DNA from: Sympetrum striolatum
Taxonomy: Eukaryota; Arthropoda; Insecta; Odonata; Libellulidae
Assembly: GCA_947579665.1 (NCBI GenBank)
Contig: OX388345.1
Span: 68,749,454 to 68,813,453, forward strand
Length of the DNA: 64,000 bases
Reading direction: 5' to 3'
Of this stretch, positions 12,907-24,646 are shown one piece after another. Each line of letters opens with the position of its first letter. Position 1 is the first letter of the stretch. The notes beneath the pieces are model-generated. The model worked only from the letters and a program-made list of their open reading frames with translations, did not search any database and was not told the DNA's origin. The position numbers were made by a program, and so were the translations under genes.

Positions 12907-13193
12907 CAGCATTGTTGCAAGTGACCAACAGTGAGTGATGCAACAATCATGTGCGCGCGAGAATAAGATGAAACAAAAGTCTTTGTTGAACAACTATCAA
13001 AGCACCCCAGCAACAATTTCTCCGGTGATGGTGCAGACAATAATGAGAAACAATAATGAGTTGTTGTAATACAGCATTGTTGCGAGTTACCGATAATGTT
13101 TAGTCTGAACTATTTTTAACACGCGCCTCTAATAAGTGAAAATAGTAACAGTTGAACAATAATCAACGTACTCCGGCAATAATATCAACTCCT
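12907..13193. repeat. Diverged tandem duplication, period about 165 bp
   Basis: Two copies start with cagcattgttgc, at 12907 and 13072. The first copy continues with ...gttgaacaa..tcaa..ca and ...caacaatt..ctcc, and the second keeps the same order (gttgaacaataatcaacg, ggcaataatatcaactcc). The copies are clearly related but substantially diverged. The theme of many caacaat/attgttg words also marks the repeat family at 24411 and 28895, although no direct alignment to that family was found. Confidence 0.5.
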
Positions 13194-13269
13194 TCCTACC
13201 ACTTTACTTCCATGTTGAATGAAAATCCGTAATTTGATCAAAATTCCCAGAGAGCATTCCCCAAATATA

Positions 13270-13880
13270 ACTTTAATACAAGAACGAATCAAAAGAAAAT
13301 TCGTTTCGGTATGAGCGGTCACGAGTCGCGAAAGAAACTCTCAGAAGACAGATACGGAGCGGACGTTTTCTCGGTTGAAGAGCGATGACTGCGCAGACGA
13401 CCGTTTTTGCGACTCGAGTCGTTATTTGTGGGATCTTGCTGCCTGTTTTGTGTCGACCGGCCCCTTTATCATTCTTCACATGAATCACAGGTGGCGGCAC
13501 CAGCGTCTGGCCCATGGAACGCACGCTTACCGCACTCCCCCCACCCCCCTCCCCCTTCCCATAATCCCTCCCTCTGCAGAAACCCTTCTTTCCCGTGTCA
13601 TAAGGTTAACGGTATTCGAAAAGATATTGTTCGTGAGACGTCTGGAAATATCGTTCCAAATTGGGAAATATCCTTCCCCCACCAGCTGCTAGTTTCCTCC
13701 AAAGTTCCGAAGGACTTGCGAGTTGTGAAACTAGTTCCCCAGATCAGGAGATGCGCTTACCAGTTAATTTCGGAGGGTTATATATTGCTCGGAAATTACG
13801 CCTTTATCACGCTACCAACTCTTTTCGTCTTTTTTTAACCCCATCCATTCGGGCGTTGTTTCTCTTTTGTCATGCCGCAT
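13270..13880. other. GC-richer island, no supported gene
   Basis: There is a CpG-bearing, C-rich island with a run of CCACCCCC-type sequence near 13535-13560. Three open frames of 83 to 143 codons overlap here on both strands. They are Pro/His/Ser-rich and resemble no known protein, so they are taken as compositional. This is a candidate conserved noncoding or promoter-like island. Confidence 0.35.
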
Positions 13881-16239
13881 ACACTCACGAAGTGATAAGT
13901 AAATTTGAGGATGGCTGTTATTCTGGGCTAAAAACCATGTGGTTTTTTTCATGATAGATAATTAAAATTAGCAAATACCGGAAAAAACATTAATCATAGA
14001 TACACTGAGATAAAAATCTTCCAAATTTAGTCATACATATACATGTATATCTTCAGATTAGCATTTCTGATGAATTTTTAAATATATTTATTTCACATTT
14101 TTGTACTTATTTACATATTTAATTATATCAATTTAGTCAACTGACGTTTTCAGTTGAATAACTTAATTAAGTCATACTAGTGATACTAGACTATTAAGAG
14201 TAATTTTCGTCCGAAATAATTACATGTATGAATGAACAAAGTGAAATAGTACGGAGCATAATGGAAAGAATTAAAACTAATGAAATGTGATAAAAAGTCA
14301 ATATATTGATAGATGATAATAAATTTCGAAAAAAGAACGAAATGCGATTAAAACAGAACAAAATTCTGTAAAAAAACTAAATCATAATATTTATTACTGA
14401 CAGGATTTAATAAAATACGACAAATATACATCAGTATAAATAAATAAAACACGATTTAAATTTAACAGTAAACTATAAATGTATAGAAGAAGAATATTTC
14501 ATTATATTCCGCTTGATTTGTATCTAACCACACTTAAAGGAAAGTAACTAAAGAGGCCATTAAAATAAATATTATATAGAAAATATGAAAGGACTATAAC
14601 ATAACATATTCACATGACAAAAGACTTCCTCCTCTATGTTTCAGAGTGAATGTTTTACGCCATGTGTGCCACTCCCATGCTTCAAATTAGGAATTCATTT
14701 ACTTCCTAGTAATTATTACGTACAATGAAGGGGAGTACCGCAATCTGCAGATAAATTGTAAAAGGGTGATATATTCAAATTGCGAGAGCATTTTATGCTG
14801 GATAAACATTAGAAGAATCCAGGAGTGCCATACGTTTCTCAAATATATAACAAGAACATATTTCAATTACAATCAAAGTAGGATAATTATATGGAAGTTG
14901 AAAGAGAGAAAGGTATTATTTTAGATGGAATGTAATACAGCGAAAAATATAAAGAACGAGCTGATGTTCTTACAACTGCGCCATTATCACATAGTAAAAC
15001 GACAATTACCAAGTAGTAGAGGCCTCAAAAGCTCCCAAATGGCACTATTTTTCTTAAACGAAAGGTCTAGTCTATTAAATCTAATTGCAATGCACCTGTA
15101 CTATTAAAAGCAACTGATTAAAGGTTATTGCAACAATGGCGCAAGACAAGATCACTCGCTTTTGTAGTAATCATTATCTATTGTCATTTTTTTCTTTCAC
15201 CCCTTCATTTAGGGAAGTTATTATTACTTAACTTGTACTTTATTTATTTCGGAATGATTTTATAAATCTCACTATCTCATCTACATGTGTACTATGCGAG
15301 CTTCCATATGGCGTATAACAGGGGGTTCCTTCTCATGAATCCTAAATACGCATTTGAAATACCTCAACTGCTTGCATTATCTCTCTCGTGAAGCTCTTTC
15401 CTTTTTGGTTAATCCATTCGTTTACCATCCAAGTTTTCAAAGCCGCTACTAATAGGTCTACTACATTAACTTAGTGCGGCTTGTAGCATACTAATGCAAG
15501 TGTAGATTTAAAAAAATTAAATGAATAAACACTTACCATGTCATTTTATTCTGTTTCCATTCCGCAAGCAGTAGTTTGCAGTGGCTTTTGTTATGTATAA
15601 AATGTATGTGCTAAATAATCTGCCTTTCTTATTCTAATCCCTTCTCCTGGATATTCTACTTGAATATTTTATTACTTTCTTGCTGTTGTGTAAGCAGTTA
15701 ATGAATAATTACCTCCCCCGTGTATTTATTTATGTATTTACTCCTAGTAAAAAAAGATTTATATTTATTCATTCAAACATTTCTGTATCATCCTGCCATG
15801 TCAATCCAAACGTTAATGCTTTCCACTGTCGCTTTTGAACCAGCTTTCTTGGATCTAATTCATATTTTACGAAAATAACAGTTGATGTCTAAATGTGTAT
15901 TGATACAGATATCGAACAGTTAAAAAATGGGAAGACTCTCGAATCACCTGTGATGACCAAAAAAGGTCAAAAATATAAACTTTAACTGCGATGGTTTTTC
16001 CTTTATCTGATTTAAATAATATTTTACACAATTTATTTTCTAACCAAATGGAACAACTATAGAGGGTGTCCAGAAATAATTTCTCAAAACAATTTTTTCC
16101 ATGTAATAATAATAATAATACTAACTTCTCTAATAGACAAAAGAATATCCCAATTACCTCCATCTCTATAATCATTACTATTTTCAAAAATCATTCCCAA
16201 TCTATTTTGATTCTAGGCTCCCACATCAACCACAAATAG
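13881..16239. other. Very AT-rich noncoding stretch
   Basis: Nothing recognisable was found. Low-complexity aat/ata runs are common and a short (AAT)n run lies near 16107-16120. An open - frame at 15867-16187 is Leu/Phe/Ile-rich and unrecognised. Confidence 0.5.
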
Positions 16240-17160
16240 CGCCTCATCCACCGGAGAGAGATCTCGTCTGAAATCCAAGTGACCGCTCAATTCGATATCT
16301 TCGGCGATTCATGACACGCATCACAGGCCTACGAACACGCCTCGTAGTGATAATTAGAAAAAGACAGTTTCCGTCTCGGAGAGAGAGACTACATAATCCA
16401 CCTCCGCTTGTAACCATATCGCAAATACCGACTGCTACCGAAAGTCCTTTTTTCTAGCATCCCGTCGCAGACAGGAATGCGGGAGCCTCATACAAAAAGG
16501 GGGCGCATCCGATGCTTTTTTGTCTTCGAAAGAGGGGGTGGAGAAATGAGGGGGTGGAGAAATGAGGGGGAGGCGACGACATAGGTTCCGCTGTCTCCCC
16601 CCTTTGAAAAACAAGCTTTTAAAACAGAACACCCACACTCCCCTATCCTCCAAGACTTCTCCCTCCCTCCACTTCATCTAACCCAACCCACGCTCCCTCT
16701 CGCGTTGAATATAGTGGTGAGTTACGTTAAGACTCGCTTCAGACTGAAATAGAATCCGCTACATCCAACTCTCTGAGAAACCATTTTTCTTTTTTTCCCT
16801 CCCCCATCCCACCGTGGCTTTCTGGACCGAGAAATTATAATCCTGTTAACTCCCCGATTCAATAAACACATTTTTCGATCCGAATTCACAGCACTATAAA
16901 TCGATGGCAAAGTGGATGTTCTCCAGGGACTTCAAAGGATTTGGTCCTCCTTTTAAACCAGCCGCGCGTAATTCACCCTTGTTATTTTCGAGAAATGACT
17001 CGATAAACATGCGGAAGACATTACGGCAACTCACGTTTTTCGTTGCCTCCGCACACTTGCGAAGATGACGATGACGATAATGATATCTGCGGAAATATTT
17101 ATTTATTTTCGTTGCCAAGGCGCGGCTCGTAATTTGTTTTGGAATCCTATCTGAAAGAAG
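16240..17160. other. GC-richer island, no supported gene
   Basis: One of the longest composition islands in the window, with GAGA (16379-16388) and CpG sites. Short overlapping frames on the - strand (16435-17118) have no recognisable similarity. It may be conserved intronic regulatory DNA. Confidence 0.35.
16532..16575 (+). repeat. G-rich 16-bp minisatellite, about 2.7 copies
   Basis: GAGGGGGTGGAGAAAT repeats at 16532-16547 and 16548-16563, with a partial third copy running into GAGGGGGAGG. The G runs are in a register that could support quadruplex formation on the + strand, which is inference. Confidence 0.75.
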
Positions 17161-20100
17161 TACGATGTTCCGCGGAAATATCTATTGAATGAGATTGATC
17201 ATCCCAAGCGACACTTGTTGGAACCTCACTCGACGTCATGAAAGTGCATACTCTTAGAATTCGTTTTGTCTGCGTATTTTTATTTGATTTTATTTTTATA
17301 AGAGCGATTATTCATCATTATTAACTTGTGGACATAAATTGCTCGTGTGATACTTTTTCGTTTCATTCCATGATTAATATTATTTTTATATTTAACTGTT
17401 GTTATTTGTCGCATCTAATATATATCACAGAGCCGGGTTATTTTTGGCGATGAAATATTAAAAAATGCCTTCCGAAAGGCGATACATCAAAATATACGGA
17501 GAGGAATTTTCTATGAAGTCGAGATTTGAAATTTTAAAAATATGATTTAAATTTTTTTAATACATTCGGCAATAAAGATGATTTTCCCAAAGATAAAAAG
17601 AAGTAAGAAACAGTTTCTTAATTAAAAATTTGTTATTAATTTATATCTTTAAATAAGCATTCTCTTATTTTAGAACTTGTTTCATATTGCCGCGAAACAT
17701 CATTTCATGTAAAGTATAAGAGAGAATAGTTGAAAAGCGATGTAGTTTTGAAGCAAAGACTTGATTTATGAGGACGAGTTGGTTATGAATACCTCACAAT
17801 TTATTTTCAGGTCATCTCTAAGATTCTTCTTGTTATTTTAGTTAGAAAAGGATATTTTGTTCGTAATTACTGTATATTAACTCACTCGCAGGGAGTCGGA
17901 AAATCTTTTGTCAATGTATTATTCAATGGAGTGCCTTTCCTTAGGTTGATTCGAGCCGAAGCGTAAGATAATGGTTAGTTCTCCGTAATGCTGTAGCACT
18001 TACCGTATCAAAATATGCAAACATTCCCTATTATATTGCGCGTGAGATAAATACAGTGGTTAACTTCCGAGTAGCGCTGAGCTGGTTTTTTCAACATTAA
18101 AATAATACGTTTCAATATCTCTAGATCATAAATTATTGTTATCAGTTCAATTCATAAGGTCTCCTTAGAGATGAATGGCAACCAAATACCTTGTCCCTAC
18201 AGTAAACCGAACTGCAAATCCAAGCACCGTATTTCAATTATGCAAACGCGCGAATGAAAGATCAAATGCAAACATATGTATGGGACGATAAAACGTTTGG
18301 ATTTAAATGATTAGGTAAGCGATTATGTTAATCGCCTATTTTTTCAGCAATAAATGACCGATAAAGATCTGCGCGCATAGAAAATAAAACCAGCAGTCGA
18401 GAATAGTTGAGTCCGAAAACATTTTAATTAAACCAAAATGCTAAAAACGAAAACTTTGGCTCGTGGATTACAATCCGAGCTCGCATTCCCAACCCCAAAA
18501 GCTCCCCGAATTTATTCTCCAAATCATCTCGCATAAACATAATAACTCCCGATATGGTTCTAGGCGCGGAACCTGTTGGATTCTAATCCAGCCATTGCAC
18601 AAATATTTGCCGGCATCCCAACGAAATACTGATCCGGCAGTCGGGGCCTCCATCGCCGCGCAATTCTTATCGAACGCGAGAACACTGGACTGGCTCCAAA
18701 TGTAACTCAAATATTTAAACAAACCACCACTGAACGGCGTAAATCAATCTGGGATGAATGCCTACGCGGATTTAATCACCGATACAATCTGCAAACACGG
18801 GAAAAATTTTTTTCTGATAGTCTGCTCGCGAGCGACACTTTGTCCCGCTGATCAAGGAAACAAAGTCCCGCTGATGAGATTTTTAATGCTGTTGACTTTT
18901 AGCCATGTAATGATTCGAATGCCGAGCCGATTCGAATCGTAGGATTTAGAATAATTTAATTAAAACGTCAATTTTGGGGCTCAATGCAGGGTTTCATAAA
19001 CAAGCTGGAGTAGCTTGTGTTAATCACTTTTAGTCTAGTTGTTTATCACGGTCACCATAGTTACTATGAGGGATAGTAGCGGTAATTACATGGAAGGACT
19101 CTCTAGCTAGTCTATTTAAAATAAATACCCTTATCAAAGCCCTAAAATTGCAATTCTCTTATCCCCAAACGTTCTGCCATCAGCAATATAGAACATTAGA
19201 TTAAGTTTATTTGTTACTAATTTTATAGTGGCATTGTGAGAGTGTGTGATGCAGCACTTAATGATAAAAGCCAATAAACCGACAAACGAAAACAATTTTC
19301 AACACTCGGGCACTTTTAACTTGATGTCTTGACTCTAACAATCACTAATACGAAGAATAACCGAAGGATATAAATAATATTTACTTCCTAAACGATTTCA
19401 AAATGCGATCCGTGGCACAATGGTATTCCTCAATATAATTATTGGTGACCCCAATAAAATCAAAGTCTTTCAAGATTCTTATACTAAGGAAAGGCCATAA
19501 GGTAATTTTGCAAGAGCTTTCGTTTACCAATAACAATTTCTTAGGAAAATTTTTTATAAGAAAACTTAGACGAGACCTGGAATTGAACCTATGTATTTTC
19601 TGGTTTCAAGACCGAGGATCGACTCCTTGTTTCGCCAGAATTTCTATTTTTTATAGGAATTCTCCATATATTTCATCAAGTATATGATATGTTCTCCTAT
19701 ATAAATATTTAATCGTTTTGTAGAACGGCCAATTTAAGAAGCACAATTACTATATTACAGAACAATCTTCGGCACGGAAATAAATTTTTCATTCACTGAC
19801 GAGATGAACAAAAAAGAGCTTCTTATGAGATAATTGACCAGTAATTACTGGTCTATGTTGATATCTAAGAAAAGTGAGCTATCGAGAGTTGAAATGGTTT
19901 GACTACTATGCTATGAGGAAATAGATTTGCACAGACCATTGAAGACAAACATTATATTACGATGCATAAGGTGATAATGAAAAGATTTTTTGAATGAGCT
20001 AAATGACTCTCCATAGAATGTTCCCCCAAAAGATACGTTTTCACGCGCACTCCATTCTCAGAAGACAATCGTGTCGGTACGCAGCTCTCTGGACGGATTC

Positions 20101-20426
20101 CAATCTGTTTTTTTTATCCACTGCACCGCAACCTTGAGGATAATAACAACTCCACGAGATCCCCTTGAGAGTCCACTCCATGTTCAGAGGTTTTTGCGGA
20201 TTTTCCGACGAACACAACTCCTCCATTACCAAAGCATTTCTTTTCCCTCAGAGCCATCGATCTTCTCGATTCAAAGGTACCCTTGATAGGATCTACTTTT
20301 ATCCGGAAAGGAATAAAAAGATTGATAAAATCAACCCATTGCAGCACAAAATCTTATGGATAAAGTATAATATTTAACTTTGAAAATGTATTCTTAAGAA
20401 AATCTCTGTAATCTCTTCCTCGATTT
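17161..20426. other. AT-rich noncoding stretch with GC-richer islands
   Basis: No gene was found. GC-richer patches occur at about 18450-18950 and 20040-20290, each with overlapping frames on both strands and no recognised product. Confidence 0.45.
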
Positions 20427-20520
20427 TTCTATGATTTTTCTCCATCAACATTTCCCCCCATTTTATATGATTTTTTTCCGTCAATATTTCCCCCCATTTT
20501 ATATGATTTTCTCCCCATAG
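20427..20520. repeat. 36-bp tandem repeat, about 2.5 copies
   Basis: The words atgattttt, ccRtcaa, atttcccccc and attttat recur with ATGA at 20431, 20467 and 20503, giving an exact period of 36. The last copy is partial (to ctccccat). Confidence 0.8.
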
Positions 20521-20599
20521 CAACAGGGGTCTTCTTCATAAGACTATTAATTCCATTTTATTAAAATAAAATGAAGATGAATATTCTTTTTTCATCATT

Positions 20600-20690
20600 G
20601 ATACAGGGGCTTCAGGACTGGCAAGTCGGTAGTGCGTTTTTCTATAGTGAATTTGGTCCCCTGTTCGATGCTCGTGGAAGGCTCATGTGT
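20600..20690 (+). mobile_element. tRNA-derived SINE-like head
   Basis: An RNA polymerase III A-box-like word (tggcaagtcggtagtgcg, about 20617-20634) is followed by a B-box-like word (ctgttcgatgctcg, about 20660-20673) at tRNA-like spacing. No cloverleaf with an intact acceptor stem is evident, so a SINE or tRNA fossil is favoured over a functional tRNA gene. Confidence 0.4.
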
Positions 20691-21917
20691 TCAAAATGAC
20701 CTATGCCATCGAAGCACTTATAAAAATGCTACTACCATCTTTGATACACATAATAGCATGTCAATATTCATCATATTGCGACCAAATATCATTTTTGCTA
20801 TCTTCATATTTACAATGGATTCCTTCCAAATGATATATTTAGAATATGGTGGAATATAGGAACTAAATCAGTATTGAGGTTTTTAGTTATAAAATACCTC
20901 ATCATCTATTTTACATAAATTGCATTAGGCAAAGACAACACTGGTCAAACACGAACTATTGAACGATAGGGGAATTGCAATTATTATTACATTAAAACAC
21001 TAACGAAATTATAGCAAAGAAGACTAGGCTTTCGTTGGTTGGCCACTAGGGACGATGAGCTGGAAATATCCCACAACAAAGTTGGGAAAGGTAAAGGAAA
21101 AAGAACTCATTTATTGATAATTCGATTGCGATGCCAACTCAAACTGATTCAATCTCTATCCATTCTTATGCGATCAATTCCAATACCGGTTCAATTTCTT
21201 AACTAATTAGTTATCCTTCGTTTCATCCAAATCCACAACTCTGTCAAGCGCTTTACGGACAATGTGAAAAATCCAGTGATCAATATAGGTATTTTTTTAA
21301 CCATTCTCTTGCATTTCGCATGGAAGTAATTTGTTTTCGAGAACTTTTCCTTGCGTTTTACTTACTTCAGGGTTCAAAGCTGGACCATCTAGCTAGTAGG
21401 AAGATCGCATAAATCTATTACATATTTAATAATTGTACTTGCTCTTTTACTGTTCCCGCAAACTGTGCATGAAAAGAATCGCCTTTTAAAAACTGTTTTG
21501 CACCTCACTTGCTTAAGGTTAAAATTTGGATCACCTGTAGTAGCTGGAAAGCCACATATGCCAACAACGTCAACATTAATGTATTTTCCAATTAATTTAA
21601 CAACTTAGGTTAGATAGTTAATTAAAACAAAAAATATCCTACTTCAAATCAAATTTATTACAAAGAAAAGAAGCCATCCTATCACGAAGAGGACTCAAGA
21701 ACCTAACTACCAATAAACCTTTGAAGATCATTTCAGTACTGATAATCATCCTTCCATAACCGGAATCTCCTGGGCCGAAAGGAAAGTTGAGCATTCAGAA
21801 CTTGATGCACAGTAAAACACGTGAATATTTGAGGTTCTAGGATTATGTGAATAAAACATTAGATGACCACCTGCGGTGAAAATGTACTAAAGCTATTCAT
21901 GTCCATATCTGTTGCAG
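20691..21917. other. Probable intron or flank upstream of exon, noncoding
   Basis: AT-rich, no gene or repeat recognised. It ends in a usable acceptor (tatctgttgcag) at 21917. Confidence 0.5.
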
Positions 21918-22118
21918 TTTTTTGCACCGTATCCAGGGCTCGGAAAAGGTACGATAATGTCCGAGGCAAGGCAGCAACTGTTGGAGGCGATGAGAAAAAT
22001 TCAATCTGACATTGCCATGGAAACAGGCGGATCCAATAACTCGGCGACCAAGAGGCAAGAGGATGAAATATTCCGCGAAGGCCTTACCAACGGAAAAGCT
22101 AACAGAAAAAGAAAATGT
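21918..22118 (+). CDS. Candidate internal coding exon, product unrecognised
   Basis: A 201-nt open block is bounded by an AG acceptor (tatctgttgcag) and a strong donor, GT AAGT, after a TGT codon. In frame it encodes 67 residues starting FFAPYPGLGKG, and a methionine at 21957 (MSEARQQLLEAM...) in a fair initiation context could alternatively be the start. The middle (residues about 14-34) is helix-like and charged. The end is strongly basic (KANRKRKC) and could be a nuclear localisation signal. Base composition is higher in GC than the flanks, as expected for an exon. The length is a multiple of three, so the exon is symmetrical (0/0), and it would join in frame to the exon at 47699. I do not recognise the protein. 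It may be an upstream exon of the RRM gene, an exon of a different gene, or a chance open frame. Confidence 0.4.
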
Positions 22119-24410
22119 GTAAGTCTAAAGAGAGAGAGATTTGTTGATGGAATGATTTTTTGTTTTGTGATCAAACGGAAGATGCGGGTGTAGTGGCCCA
22201 TCAAAGATGGAAAATGAGCACCAGCTAGCTCTGCCGTTGTGATTACACTCTTTCGCAGCGAAAGGTTTTCGCTTCCAAAAAGGCTTTAGAAAAAATTGCA
22301 CGCGAAGTAAATTAATCATCTCTAAATAAAAGAATGGAAAATGCGAAAGTTACGATGCTAAAACCGCATGTAAATTCAGAATGGTGTGACACTAAATGTG
22401 TGTCACGGAACATAGCTGAACGATGCACAGGATGGTGACACTACTGAACCATTCTCCTGAAAAAAGAAGTTCGTAAAAAGAACTCTAAACTAAATGGAAC
22501 TTGACACAAAAGTGCTTCGAAAGAAGCGGAACGAATAAAAAAGGAATGGAAAGAGTCATACTTCACACAATGAAATGTCTTCGTCTTCTAAAAGCCTTCC
22601 TTCTGTGAAACTTCAATTTCTTCTGCTACTTTCTATCAGCCTATTCTGCTCTAGTAATCACTATCCATACTTAACTGCCTTCCAGAAATAGCCTATCTCT
22701 TCATCATGTGAAACTTTACAATAATATGTATTCTTCTCTTCCTACTTATAAACTCGTTTTACTCTCTTTTCTTCTCAACAATATCTCAGATAAGCACTAA
22801 AATTAATTCCTCGAACTGCAAAGATTTTGTGATTATGAAATAGCACTTTTAGGATTATTACGGCTGGTAAATCAACACCCCAAAGCCTATTGAGTCCTAA
22901 TTCCCACCATAATCAGCTACAAAGAGCTATGGAAGTATAACTGAAGTATACTAGGCATGATAAGGAGTTTCTCTTTTGTTAACGATGCCAAAGTTTTAAA
23001 AAAAGAAAGATATTAATGCGAGTGCAGCAAACGACTAAAGGAATAACATTCTTAAAAGTCCAAAAATACGTGACTGTAAGCCATTACTCAGTATCACACC
23101 TGCTCCATTATCATTCACACAATTACCTCCATGAGCAAGATGGAAAAAATAGTATGAAAGTATTTTTATTATGTTTCACAAGTTTAAACCGTGCAAACAT
23201 AGAAACGAAAATAAAAAAACACTAATGAACCATTTTTCAATAATCAAGCTATGGTACCTTCGAACACTAACGAATATATAAATAACTTAACTAAGGGTAA
23301 TATAGAGATCTCGTGACTGCTACGGCGTTTAACCTTCCTAATAACGAATAAAATCATACTTTCAGAAATCACTCATCTTTCCTCAATGAACTGACCAATT
23401 AATGCTAACGGCACTGCGCCGCAGTATCGATACAGAGCTAACTTGTACATAATAAAAAAACACTTCTCCCATAAGAAAACCCATAAAGATGTACATTCCA
23501 ACCCAAATTCCGCAAAAAAATTGAGCACGAAAACCTACGCGCGTAACACGAAACCGGAAGCGTTTATTCCACCCGGAACTGGAAGATATTGCCACTTTTA
23601 TAACGCCGCGGTTAACAAGAGGTAAAAGAGAATGAGAAAAATTAGCCATCTCCCCATGTGCCAGCCATTTTATTACGCATTCTACTTGAGGCCCTGCAGA
23701 CAGCGAGAAAATGAAAACTACCTCCTAGATTCCGGGGTTAAGATAATTAAAAACCCCTCAAAGGAAACAGTCGGCCGAAACGGGGAGCGTTTTAAAATTA
23801 ATCCCTTCATGCGGGCCCGAACTCATACGCGCCGGTGGAAATAAGAGAAAAACAAGAGAAGGAGAGATAGCGAGCGTGTTAACGCTTACGAGCAGTTTCG
23901 CCGGAGTTGTCGTTCCCTCGAGGAACATCCAACAACAGCGGAGGACGTCAGAGGGAAAGAGGGAGGTGATAACGGAGCGGAATGGTTTTTCTCGGGAGAG
24001 TGTAAACAAATTATCGCCAAAGGAAAGATTAATGATGGGACAAAGAAGGGGTGGTGAGAAAGGGGAGAGAAGCTGGACTTCATTAGAGGTGAATCGCGAC
24101 AAAAAATTGAGAGATAAAAGGAAAAGAGAGGGCGACGCAAAAGGTTGCGAGAAACGAAAATCGTCGACTTTGTCCCTGGTGGTAATCGAAGAGGAATATA
24201 GGAATGAAATAACTTCACAAGGAGAAAATGGACGCGAAGGTAATACAAACCCTCAGTGCTGCGTTTCGTACACAGATAAATGGTTTGAATAGCTTCGTGA
24301 AGCAAATAAAAGAACTGTGATGATTTTGATTATAGAAAACAATATGTCCGCTGCAGGAAAATACCCACAATAAGAAGGGAAGTGTAAAAAAAATAGTTGC
24401 GTTACGTAGC
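22119..24410. other. Intron or intergenic DNA with a GC-richer island
   Basis: No gene was found. The island at about 23380-24300 contains 100-139-codon open frames on both strands over the same bases (23876-24292 + and 23886-24305 -). A pair like this is what GC-rich DNA gives by chance, and neither has recognisable domains. It is a candidate regulatory element. Confidence 0.45.
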
Positions 24411-24646
24411 AGCCAAAAGCAAGCATCAAGAAGTACCGATTGTTGACTTTATCGCAACAATACAACAACAAACAAAGTCCAACAGTGCTGGCGCTGTTAT
24501 CGTTACGCAACTCTCGGCTTCCTACAACAACCAATTCAAAACTATTATTGATCAACAATCAACTGACCCAAAGAGTAGAATTGTTGACGGGTAACTAAAG
24601 CACTTTATTAATTACAGTATAAACGTCATAAATTTTAGTATTGTTA
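24411..24646 (+). repeat. Dispersed repeat copy 1 (attgttgacttt family)
   Basis: This matches 28895-29110 in the same orientation. Shared words in the same order are agccaaa.gcaag, gaagtaccg, attgttgactttatcgc, caataa.a...caaca, cctacaaca, tgaccca.ag.ttagaat-like sequence, gttgacggg.aact and aaacgtca.taaa. A 65-codon frame crosses copy 1 but is not maintained in copy 2. This is probably a non-coding mobile or duplicated unit. Confidence 0.65.

Noticed and set aside
13407..13838. 143-codon Pro/Ser/His-rich frame
   Set aside because: Composition follows from the C-rich island, overlaps other frames and has no family resemblance.
16060..16090. agagggtgtccagaaat resembling a DNA-transposon terminus
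   Set aside because: No matching inverted end or target duplication was found nearby.
20427..20520. CRISPR-like short direct repeats
   Set aside because: A contiguous 36-bp tandem repeat without distinct spacers, in a eukaryotic context.
20600..20690. Functional tRNA gene
   Set aside because: A and B boxes are present but no cloverleaf or acceptor stem could be drawn.
23876..24305. 138- and 139-codon frames on opposite strands over the same bases
   Set aside because: Coincident open frames on both strands are typical of GC-richer DNA. Neither has a recognisable motif or splice context.
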